From positions 1 to 35,231 of IMG/VR virus record IMGVR_UViG_3300035698_017019: DNA of 35,231 nt; one strand, 5' to 3'. The notes below the pieces were generated by a model. The model made no database searches. It was not told where the DNA came from and was given only the letters and a program-made list of their open reading frames with translations. Shown piece by piece: positions 15,823 through 23,646 of the stretch (the stretch's first letter is position 1; each line of letters opens with the position of its first letter). A program made the translations under genes and the position numbers. The stretch comes from a virus.

Positions 15823-17025
15823 TTAATCATCAATTGTTTCGCTTTTTCTTCCTTTTTTATTCTCTGTCTTATCTTCTGCTTCTTTTATAAGTGAATCAAC
15901 ATTGCTTTTTTTATCAACTTTAACAGTTAATTTTACTTCACCAATATCTTCTTCTTCAATATCAACTTTAAATTTTTCTTTTATAGATGTAACATAGTTA
16001 TCCCAAGCTTTTTCAAATGCATTTCTAAATGCTTCATCTTCTTTATATTTCTTTGGGAATTTTTTTCTCTGAAATTTATCTTCCCAATGTCCCGGTATTA
16101 TCCATCCTTTACCTGAAGAAATTACGATGTTCTCTTTCTTTAAAACAAAGAATTTGGACCAGTGAGGAACAAAACCACAGGTAAAATCAAATGCCATATC
16201 TATTTCTATATTAGGTGGGAATAATTTATTTTTTACACATGTAGCTCTAACGAGATTTCCTTTAAATCCCCAATCTTCTTCTTTCAATGTAGCAGCATCA
16301 TTGAGATCTATCAAATGGAATGCTGCAAACCTAGGAGCATTACCACCTGGGAGCGTTTTACCACTTCTAAGATATTTTAATTCATCATTTGCAGCAGATG
16401 AGAACATACTCATATCAACTTTATCTTTAAGCTGATTTATAATTATTAAAGATATATTATTCTGAACAAGTTTTTGTGTATATTTTGGAATTAAAAATGA
16501 AAGAAGTCTTGCTTTCCATCCAATAATTTCTTTTGGATCTAATGCCTTTTCTTCTTTTTCTGTTATTGTATTTGCTAATGAATCCCAGACTATGATGGTT
16601 GGCATGTGGGTTAGCTTCTTCTGTTCTTTGAAATTACATATACCATCTATAACTTTAAAAACATCTTCGACTTTTATATCCTGGTGAGGTTTAACTAATG
16701 GATTTCTAACTCCCAATTGAGCCAATCTATCCAAAGACATTGTTGACTCACTATCAAGATACATACAAATACAATTGCCATTATATTTCTTCTGGGCAGA
16801 TCCTAAAATATTTCCGCATAAAGCCGATTTACCAGATCCAGGTCTACCAACTATAAGAGTGATCTTACCCAAACCAATTCCACCACCCAATATCAAATCT
16901 AGAGGTGGGACTCCCGTTTCCATAACCTCGGCATCTTCACACTGAGTAATGCCATATGATTCACTAATAAAAAGATTTAACTCCGCTTGAATGTTCGCAA
17001 CTACTGATGCTTTCTTTTTAGCCAT
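15823..17025 (-). CDS. uvsX: UvsX/RecA-family strand-exchange recombinase
   Basis: A 400-aa RecA-fold ATPase that would form filaments on single-stranded DNA and carry out strand exchange in phage recombination, repair and recombination-dependent replication. Walker A is GRPGSGKS at residues 60-67. The glutamate that activates water is probably E93 (YLDSES). Walker B is TIIVWD ending at D148. A RecA-type segment with 'IIINQLKDK' follows near 195, then a loop region around residues 205-230. The N-terminus is short, as in T4 UvsX (391 aa), and the C-terminal ~60 residues are acidic-basic and disordered. It has a promoter element upstream (17051-17072) and AGGAGG before the ATG. The next gene upstream (161 aa) may be a partner. 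Confidence 0.88.
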   Translation of the reverse strand: MAKKKASVVANIQAELNLFISESYGITQCEDAEVMETGVPPLDLILGGGIGLGKITLIVGRPGSGKSALCGNILGSAQKKYNGNCICMYLDSESTMSLDRLAQLGVRNPLVKPHQDIKVEDVFKVIDGICNFKEQKKLTHMPTIIVWDSLANTITEKEEKALDPKEIIGWKARLLSFLIPKYTQKLVQNNISLIIINQLKDKVDMSMFSSAANDELKYLRSGKTLPGGNAPRFAAFHLIDLNDAATLKEEDWGFKGNLVRATCVKNKLFPPNIEIDMAFDFTCGFVPHWSKFFVLKKENIVISSGKGWIIPGHWEDKFQRKKFPKKYKEDEAFRNAFEKAWDNYVTSIKEKFKVDIEEEDIGEVKLTVKVDKKSNVDSLIKEAEDKTENKKGRKSETIDD

Positions 17026-17050
17026 ATATTTTTAAATTCCTCCTGTTTTT

Positions 17051-17072
17051 CTAATTTAAAATTTGTTCTTAT
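17051..17072 (-). promoter_or_regulatory. Putative phage promoter element, copy 5 (weaker match)
   Basis: The minus strand reads ATAAGAACAAATTTTAAATTAG, about 26-47 nt before the uvsX start. It keeps the AGAACAAA core but differs in the AT-rich half. Confidence 0.45.
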
Positions 17073-17082
17073 TTTTTTAGTG

Positions 17083-17568
17083 TTATTTTTCTATTTTTTC
17101 TATTTTCTTTTTAGGTCTGCCCTTTTTCTTTTTTGATGCAATTTGTTTAGATAATTCAGAATTTTCACCTGCATCAAATTTATCTATTATCATACCACCA
17201 ACATCCATTTCAGATACTCTTTGCAATATTTGACTACTTAATGCTTTCATTTTAGCTAAATCTAAATCATCATCACCATCTAATTTCATTCTCAATGATA
17301 TCTCATGTTCAACACTCTTTTGAATCTCTGCTCTAAATGATAGCACAGTTTTATATAATTCTGTTAAATTTTTTATCTTTTCTGCATAAACATGCCTTGT
17401 TCTATATTCAAATTTAGATGGAAACACTTTTTCGATATTTTCTAATATAATATTAAATTTATCAAGTATACAATATAATTCTTCTCTATTACTTTTACCT
17501 TCACCAAATAATTCATCAGTTTTTGATGTAATATCTTCATCGAAATTTATATTCATTGCATCTGTCAT
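17083..17568 (-). CDS. Small basic-tailed protein with AT-hook-like motif, next to uvsX
   Basis: A 161-aa protein (ATG at 17568, AAAGGAG upstream). Residues ~25-120 look like long helices with coiled-coil character. The last 20 residues are strongly basic with KKKKGRPKKK, an AT-hook-like core around Gly-Arg-Pro that would bind the minor groove of AT-rich DNA. It lies just upstream of uvsX but behind its own terminator. T4 places recombination mediators (UvsY, 137 aa) near this function, and size and helical nature would fit, but sequence proof is lacking. The basic tail could also mark a DNA-packing or packaging protein. Confidence 0.55.
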   Translation of the reverse strand: MTDAMNINFDEDITSKTDELFGEGKSNREELYCILDKFNIILENIEKVFPSKFEYRTRHVYAEKIKNLTELYKTVLSFRAEIQKSVEHEISLRMKLDGDDDLDLAKMKALSSQILQRVSEMDVGGMIIDKFDAGENSELSKQIASKKKKGRPKKKIEKIEK

Positions 17569-17611
17569 ATTAATGTTTCTCCTTTAAAGTTTAAAATAAA
17601 AATTATAGTAC

Positions 17612-17646
17612 AAAAAAACTCCCCCAATTAAGAGGGAGATTTTTTA
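17612..17646. terminator. Rho-independent terminator
   Basis: Stem CTCCC (17619-17623) / GGGAG (17634-17638) flanked by an A-tract on the left and a T-tract on the right, so usable on both strands. It lies between the 447-aa gene, whose stop codon sits at its edge, and the 161-aa gene. Confidence 0.8.
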
Positions 17647-18990
17647 TTATAAATTAACTCTAGTTGCATGATTATTCCATATACCATAAAAACCGAGACA
17701 GATCAAAGCAATTCCCATTACCCCATAGACAGAACTTTCAATTTTGCTACCTTGGGCAGATATATATTTAAAAAACGTATTAACTAATTCAGATATTTTA
17801 TTATATATAAATCTCAATGCATCCATAAATGAAGATACCATACCTTCAGTTACAACATGATATTCATCTGCTGGGATTTTTTCTTTACTAAATTCATCGG
17901 CTTTGGAATCTGCATCCCAATTATTATAGGCAAAGAAAAGCAAAAGAATTCCAGCAAGAACTGCAAATGAATAACCTGCGAGTTTTGTATATTTATGAAT
18001 TATGAAATTTTTTACACTGTTATATATAGATTCTAAAAATTTAAAAACTTTACCTTGTTTTATATCCATTTCACCGGATTTATTTTTTTCAGCTATAAAA
18101 GTAAACATATAATCCAAAACAGAACCGAAAACCGATCCCCAACTTTCCTCTCTCGCTTCCCAACCACCTACCATAGTCTTTTGAAATTCTTCCCATAACA
18201 ATGGCATTCTTGTGAAAATCCCTATAACACCAATACCACCAACCAAAACAGGTCCCAAGTTATCCCCCGATATATTAAAATTAACATCAGTTGAAGCTGC
18301 TTTTACTTGGGCGGCTCTAATTTGACCATCTTTATTAGCATCTGCTATATATTTTTGATAATTTCTTCTTATATCTTCAACTCCCCTAGCAGCGTTAGCC
18401 CTAAGTACTTCAACATCTAAAGAACCAGTGGCTCTAATTCTTTCTGCGTCAGTTTTTCCTTGGTTTTTTACTTTTTCAATTCTACTCTCCAAAGCCGCTT
18501 TATATATATCAACTTTTTTCTGTTCAACTCCAGCGTCTTTCATAAATTTAACTTGTTTTTCAATGTATGTATCCATCGCGGTTGCCCACTCCTGCATATT
18601 TTCTGGGGAGAGTTTTCTGACATCTAACAGTACAGGATCACCATTAGCATTTAGTACTGGGTTACCATATTTATCAAACCAAGTTCTTTTATAACTTTCA
18701 CCCATATTCCCAGTTGGTAACGGTCCTAAAGTGGAACCGCCGCTACCGCCCAAAGTGGAACCGCCGCTACCGCCCTTTGCTTCCCTCATAATATTTGCAG
18801 GTCTAGGGCCATTACCACCTTGCGTAGCTTTAATTAATATGCTACCGGCGTTTTTATTTAGTTCATTTAATATAGGATCTATATTAATTTTAAGTCCATT
18901 TAATTTATTTTTTAATCCATTTATAAATGAACTATCATTAGCATTTTCTCGTATTATAGATTTATTTTCCATATAAGTATAAAGATTCAT
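17647..18990 (-). CDS. Multi-pass virion-type membrane protein with VVTEG motif
   Basis: A 447-aa protein. Residues 70-100 are a Gly/Ser linker with two exact 8-residue repeats (GGSGGSTL). Residues ~130-235 are a long charged helix (coiled-coil likely). Three hydrophobic segments follow at about 244-263, 337-356 and 420-438. VVTEG at 379-383 lies between the last two and matches the pentapeptide of the 441-aa protein at 4780. A promoter element lies upstream and a terminator at its stop, so it is a one-gene unit. It probably belongs with the hydrophobic virion proteins of the tail module, perhaps as an ejected or internal protein; function is unknown. The start (18990, AAAGGA 12 nt upstream) could also be the ATG at 18972. 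Confidence 0.6.
   Translation of the reverse strand: MNLYTYMENKSIIRENANDSSFINGLKNKLNGLKINIDPILNELNKNAGSILIKATQGGNGPRPANIMREAKGGSGGSTLGGSGGSTLGPLPTGNMGESYKRTWFDKYGNPVLNANGDPVLLDVRKLSPENMQEWATAMDTYIEKQVKFMKDAGVEQKKVDIYKAALESRIEKVKNQGKTDAERIRATGSLDVEVLRANAARGVEDIRRNYQKYIADANKDGQIRAAQVKAASTDVNFNISGDNLGPVLVGGIGVIGIFTRMPLLWEEFQKTMVGGWEAREESWGSVFGSVLDYMFTFIAEKNKSGEMDIKQGKVFKFLESIYNSVKNFIIHKYTKLAGYSFAVLAGILLLFFAYNNWDADSKADEFSKEKIPADEYHVVTEGMVSSFMDALRFIYNKISELVNTFFKYISAQGSKIESSVYGVMGIALICLGFYGIWNNHATRVNL
18728..18775. repeat. Perfect 24-bp tandem repeat, two copies
   Basis: The GC-rich unit AAAGTGGAACCGCCGCTACC plus GCCC occurs twice in tandem (18728-18751 and 18752-18775) with no mismatch. It encodes the two GGSGGSTL linker repeats of the 447-aa protein. 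Confidence 0.92.
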
Positions 18991-19016
18991 TTTTTTAAAA
19001 ATCCTTTCATCATGTT

Positions 19017-19039
19017 TTTATATTATATTTTGTTCTAAA
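19017..19039 (-). promoter_or_regulatory. Putative phage promoter element, copy 6
   Basis: The minus strand reads TTTAGAACAAAATATAATATAA between the end of the beta subunit gene and the 447-aa gene, about 28-48 nt before the start at 18990. It separates the virion gene from the RNA polymerase operon. Confidence 0.6.
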
Positions 19040-19041
19040 TT

Positions 19042-22000
19042 TTAATCAGCAATAAGGTGCATCGCAAGTATATACGCTTGAACCAATTTTCTGGTTTTTC
19101 CTCCACCGCTTGTTATAAGAGGAGTTTCACCGTTTTCCATTATATTACTAAGCATTTGATTTTTAGCTTGTTGCTCATCTGATAAAGGACCGAACAATTC
19201 CTTCATTACATTTGTTGCATTATAAGTAGCGTAAGCCCAGGAATCATTCTCACCAGTTCTCTGACCACCTTCATTTTTTCTCCCTGATAATGGCTGACCT
19301 GTTTTGCCTGTATATGAACTAATACTTCTACTTGCCAATTTATGACTTGAAACATGTTCAAGTTTTTCCATATACATATAACCTAATGGTATTTTATACA
19401 TTGTTCTAGAATTTAAATGTGGTATTTCTAATTTATAACCGGATTCCAAACCCATCATTTTTAGAGCGACTCTAATATTTTTATATGAAGGTCCAGCAAA
19501 TGGTGGTGCATATAAAGGCATACCATCTTCCATATGATCTTGAACATATTTTTTATATTCGCCTTCATTCAATGACATGAAACCTTTAATTAAATCTTTA
19601 GATAACATTTTATCTTTTGTTCCATCTAATTCTGATAAAACTTTTCCAAGGAAAAGAACCCCCTGTTGTTTTGTCATTTTTTCCAATTTTCTAGGAAGAT
19701 GTTTCGCTATTAAGGCAACATATAATTCAAATATTTGGCCTATATTAGTTCTTGAAAAAATTCCAAGTGGCTGTAAAATTATTTCAACTCTTTCGCCCCA
19801 TGGAGTTAATGGCATATTCTTTTCATCTTCTATTTTCATAACAACACCTTTAGAAGCATGTCTGTTTGTATTGCCTGACCAACATGGTTTACCATTTCTC
19901 CTTACATATAAAATATGAGTTGGAACAGTACAACAATAAATTTTATCATTATATTCAACCCATTTTTCAATTGTATTTTTCTCATCATGAAAGACCGGGA
20001 TTTCTTGATCCATGTTTTTATAATAAACATCAATTCCTTCTATATCCTTGGCTGGTGTTAGTTTATATTGTTCATGATTTCTTTTCTTTATATACATATT
20101 ATGATCGGCGTTGACCATTAGATCTAAATTTCTATTTTTTATATAATACATTGGTTCATTATGATCCCAGCTATCAACTAAACTAGGATTATGATATTCA
20201 ATTTCATCTGATTCTGAATTCAAACAACAAACCGTGTGATTCATTGTCAAATCTTTAAAAAGAATCCATCCATCTTCCTTTGTCAAAACCTCGGTTTCTT
20301 TATCATAACATAATTTGTCTCCAATATTTATTCGCTCTTTATAAGCTATAAAAATTCTAACATGAATACCTTCGAACTTCTCTCCTCTAAAAGTACATCT
20401 ACCCTCTATATCAGTTTTGCCTTTTTTCTTTAAAAAATCCTTATATTGTTTACTTATAATAGGATATTTTCCCATATCATCATTAGGATATATTTCAACT
20501 TTTACTATTTCACATTCATCCTCATGTCTCACTGATATAATTTTACCCTTCATCTCATCAGGATCAAGATCAAGATATTTTGAAATATCACTAGGAGAAA
20601 AAGAAATAAGAGGATCTCCGGCAGGAACCATATCACCAATTGAAACACAAGAATATATATGAGAATCTGGTTCAATATCTAATTCATATTTTTTAACATG
20701 AGTACTGGTCATTTTATTTTTATCAAATAAAGCACTACTAACAGTTATACCGTCCTGATAATTTCCACCATCCCAGTTCATATAACAACATAATAAATTT
20801 TTTCCAAGAGTTATGCGACCATCCTTCATTCCACTACCTTCAGCTAATGGATAATCTTTTTTAACAATAGCGCCGGGTTTAATGTTAGGTTTTACTGTGA
20901 ATCTAATTCTTCCATGTATAGCCTGGCCACTAATACTTATAATATCTGAAGTATCAACAAAATGAACCATTTGTGAATTATCAATCATTTTAATTCTATC
21001 TTTTTCAATTGTTAATATTTTTCCATCAACTGGGGATCTTTTTATAAAATTGCTAGATATTAAATTTGAGAGAGCGCCTTCATAACCACTTTGAACCAAT
21101 GGTATATCAGCATCATCGAGGGGTAGAGATTGTCTTACCTGGTTAACTGAAAGTATAGCCCTTGTTGATTCATTCCTATCTATAAATGGAATCATTGCAG
21201 CCGAAACACCAAGTATCCCTGTTGCTTCATCATCGGAGATATTCTTTATTTTAAAAGAACCTCTATCATTTAAAATAATAGACCCGACTGTTAAATGCTG
21301 ATTAACTCCACATAGATCACTTTCAGGAACATCTATTGGATCAATGTTTCCATAATAACTGGGATGTAGATTTCTTAATGACATGGGAACGGCTTCTTTA
21401 TTTGGAATACCACCAATACCAAGAAATGTTGTTCTAGTGAAAACACTCAATTCTTCAAGTGGATTTACATATTCAGCTTGGCGTACCAAATCAGAATTTA
21501 TTATATTACTAAAAGCTTTTCCAGGTTTTAAAAATAATTTGGCATCTCTATTACCACTTATAAAATCAGTTTTATAAATATTATAAGCTGATGAGATTTG
21601 TTTGAAAACATATAATGCTATAATTTCTGATGATCTTAATCTGGAAATATTTAAATCATTTCTTCTATCAGAATAATCATCTTTTAACTTATTACAAATT
21701 TTATATATCAATTCAAATAGATCAGTTGGATAATTTTTTAATAATAAAATATCTTTTGTAAGTTCATCTAATAAATTTTCTAATACATTATCAAAATTGA
21801 ATATACATCCACGGTTTCCTGTTAGTTTTATTAATGCTGTTTTGAAAAAATCTTTTTTATAAACATCTTCAGGAGTATCTATCTTTGAATATTTTTTATA
21901 TAAGGATTCAAAACTTAAAAACACTGATAATTTTACTGGATCTTCCATATCACTCGGAGTAAATATCATTGCATATTTGCCGAGTTTAATTTGAAAATCA

Positions 22001-23631
22001 TATTTCTTAACCGGTTTATCAACTCTAACTATCATATTAAATTTATTAAGAACTTCTGTTAATCCATAATAATATGACATTAATGGCATAAGTGGAACTG
22101 TATAACCACCAAGATATATTCTATAAAATCTTTTATTTCTAAATTTAGTATTTAATATCTCAACGGTCGCATAATTAGTTGCTATTTTACAATGTCTTGG
22201 TTTTGGAAAATATACCGGGAAGACTGATAATTGATTTGCTATTATTTTCTTTCTCCCATTAACATTAAAATATCCATATTGATCAACCTTTGGTATTTCT
22301 ACTGTTGCAGTATGAACTTTATTATTTATATCTTTAAATTGCATTTTTAACTTTAACTTATCCGAACTATCAATATTTATATTATCACTTTTTTCAATAT
22401 CAGCAACTATAACCTTATTAAGTTTTAATGGAACTTCCTTAGTACCAAATGTTATTAATAATTTTTTAAGATCTTTATATACTTGTTCCTTCATATCATT
22501 TTGACGTTTGGAATAAATTTCTAATGGAGATTTATTATCAATTACTTTTGCTATATCAACTTCTTTATATACTTTATCTCTAATATAATTTTCAATTTTA
22601 GATCTTTTAATAATAGTCAAATTAACTTTATTAATTATTTCAATTGTTTTCTTTTTTATTGATGCTTCATCATCAAGTTTTTCTATTTCTTTTTCATATT
22701 CACTCACACTATCAACATCAGAAACTCTATACATTGTCGATCTAATTAATAATTTTGAGGCTTTTTTTATATCTCCTGTTAATATTTCTGATGGTATTTC
22801 TGGGTGAATTTTTGAATAAGTATTTACTGATTCAGTTACTTTTTCTATGGTATCAACATCCATAGTAAAAACATTTTTTAAAAATTTTGCAAGATCTTTA
22901 ATTTTAAATTTATGTTCTCTATTTTTATTTAAGTCTTTCTCATCAATATCCATTCTACTTTTATCTTTTATTAAAGAAACAAATGCTGACAATGTAGATG
23001 CAGGATTATTGTCTATATCTTTATCAAAAACTTTAATGAAAGTAGGATTATCATTATCTATAATGCAAAAGACAATCATATCAAAAGAAATTGCCCCAGT
23101 TCTCATTTGCCTTGCAATAGAATGAATTCTATATTTTGTAAAATCATCTTCCATCTTTTTATTTTGATCTATAACATAAAATAAAACCTTCTTAAAATTA
23201 TCATTAAAATTATCTTCAACTATTTTATTAATAAGAACTGAAACTAAGGGATTATCATATCTCTTTTTAAATACTTCATCAGATCTTCTTAATATTTCAC
23301 TAAAATCAAAAAACACATTTGTATTTCTTTTTTCAAATTGGTTTATATCTGAATTTGAAATTAAACCTTCTTTTTTAGCAAAAGATAATGCATCTTGGGA
23401 AGGCTGTATAACAGAAGATTTTATCATTGTCTTTGGATTTATATAAGAATTAACATCATTTTTACTTATATCTAATGATGGATAAGCAGTTTGAAAATCT
23501 GTATTCTCTGGGTAAAAATATATACAATATTTATGATCATAAATATTTAATGTTGGATTTTGAAATCTTATTTTTGTATTCTTTGAAAGATTTTTCAAAG
23601 TATTTACAAATGAACTTTCTTTAATAATCAC
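19042..23631 (-). CDS. rpoB: DNA-directed RNA polymerase beta subunit, intein-containing
   Basis: The catalytic beta subunit of a phage multi-subunit RNA polymerase. The annotated frame opens at GTG 23640, but the GTG at 23631 has GAGGAG 8 nt upstream and is preferred (1529 aa; about 1382 after splicing, close to E. coli beta at 1342). Conserved segments include the 'SLPLDDADIPLVQSGYEGAL' fork-loop region, 'CYMNWDGGNYQDGITVS' (E. coli reads FED; here YQD), GDKL...TNRHASKG with the two active-site lysine regions, 'GIFSRTNIGQI', and the C-terminal clamp motif LEH...HKLASRSIS...GGQRTGENDSWA. A 147-aa intein splits the GDK motif. The gene follows beta' directly (order beta' then beta, the reverse of bacteria). 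Unlike phiKZ or AR9 enzymes the subunit is not split. Confidence 0.93.
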   Translation of the reverse strand: MIIKESSFVNTLKNLSKNTKIRFQNPTLNIYDHKYCIYFYPENTDFQTAYPSLDISKNDVNSYINPKTMIKSSVIQPSQDALSFAKKEGLISNSDINQFEKRNTNVFFDFSEILRRSDEVFKKRYDNPLVSVLINKIVEDNFNDNFKKVLFYVIDQNKKMEDDFTKYRIHSIARQMRTGAISFDMIVFCIIDNDNPTFIKVFDKDIDNNPASTLSAFVSLIKDKSRMDIDEKDLNKNREHKFKIKDLAKFLKNVFTMDVDTIEKVTESVNTYSKIHPEIPSEILTGDIKKASKLLIRSTMYRVSDVDSVSEYEKEIEKLDDEASIKKKTIEIINKVNLTIIKRSKIENYIRDKVYKEVDIAKVIDNKSPLEIYSKRQNDMKEQVYKDLKKLLITFGTKEVPLKLNKVIVADIEKSDNINIDSSDKLKLKMQFKDINNKVHTATVEIPKVDQYGYFNVNGRKKIIANQLSVFPVYFPKPRHCKIATNYATVEILNTKFRNKRFYRIYLGGYTVPLMPLMSYYYGLTEVLNKFNMIVRVDKPVKKYDFQIKLGKYAMIFTPSDMEDPVKLSVFLSFESLYKKYSKIDTPEDVYKKDFFKTALIKLTGNRGCIFNFDNVLENLLDELTKDILLLKNYPTDLFELIYKICNKLKDDYSDRRNDLNISRLRSSEIIALYVFKQISSAYNIYKTDFISGNRDAKLFLKPGKAFSNIINSDLVRQAEYVNPLEELSVFTRTTFLGIGGIPNKEAVPMSLRNLHPSYYGNIDPIDVPESDLCGVNQHLTVGSIILNDRGSFKIKNISDDEATGILGVSAAMIPFIDRNESTRAILSVNQVRQSLPLDDADIPLVQSGYEGALSNLISSNFIKRSPVDGKILTIEKDRIKMIDNSQMVHFVDTSDIISISGQAIHGRIRFTVKPNIKPGAIVKKDYPLAEGSGMKDGRITLGKNLLCCYMNWDGGNYQDGITVSSALFDKNKMTSTHVKKYELDIEPDSHIYSCVSIGDMVPAGDPLISFSPSDISKYLDLDPDEMKGKIISVRHEDECEIVKVEIYPNDDMGKYPIISKQYKDFLKKKGKTDIEGRCTFRGEKFEGIHVRIFIAYKERINIGDKLCYDKETEVLTKEDGWILFKDLTMNHTVCCLNSESDEIEYHNPSLVDSWDHNEPMYYIKNRNLDLMVNADHNMYIKKRNHEQYKLTPAKDIEGIDVYYKNMDQEIPVFHDEKNTIEKWVEYNDKIYCCTVPTHILYVRRNGKPCWSGNTNRHASKGVVMKIEDEKNMPLTPWGERVEIILQPLGIFSRTNIGQIFELYVALIAKHLPRKLEKMTKQQGVLFLGKVLSELDGTKDKMLSKDLIKGFMSLNEGEYKKYVQDHMEDGMPLYAPPFAGPSYKNIRVALKMMGLESGYKLEIPHLNSRTMYKIPLGYMYMEKLEHVSSHKLASRSISSYTGKTGQPLSGRKNEGGQRTGENDSWAYATYNATNVMKELFGPLSDEQQAKNQMLSNIMENGETPLITSGGGKTRKLVQAYILAMHLIAD
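19870..20310 (-). other. Mini-intein in RNA polymerase beta
   Basis: A 147-residue insertion starting at Cys (TGT, 20308-20310) and ending at Asn (19870-19872) before Thr+1. Block A is CYDKETEVLT, block B has NADH at residues 67-70, block F is KIYCCTVPTHILYV, and block G ends CWSGN. Removing it restores GDKL-TNRHASKG, the universal beta motif. There is no endonuclease domain. The penultimate residue is Gly instead of the usual His, seen in a minority of inteins, and it may make splicing slower or conditional. Splicing itself is inferred. Confidence 0.88.
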
Positions 23632-23646
23632 TTTTATCACTCCTCT

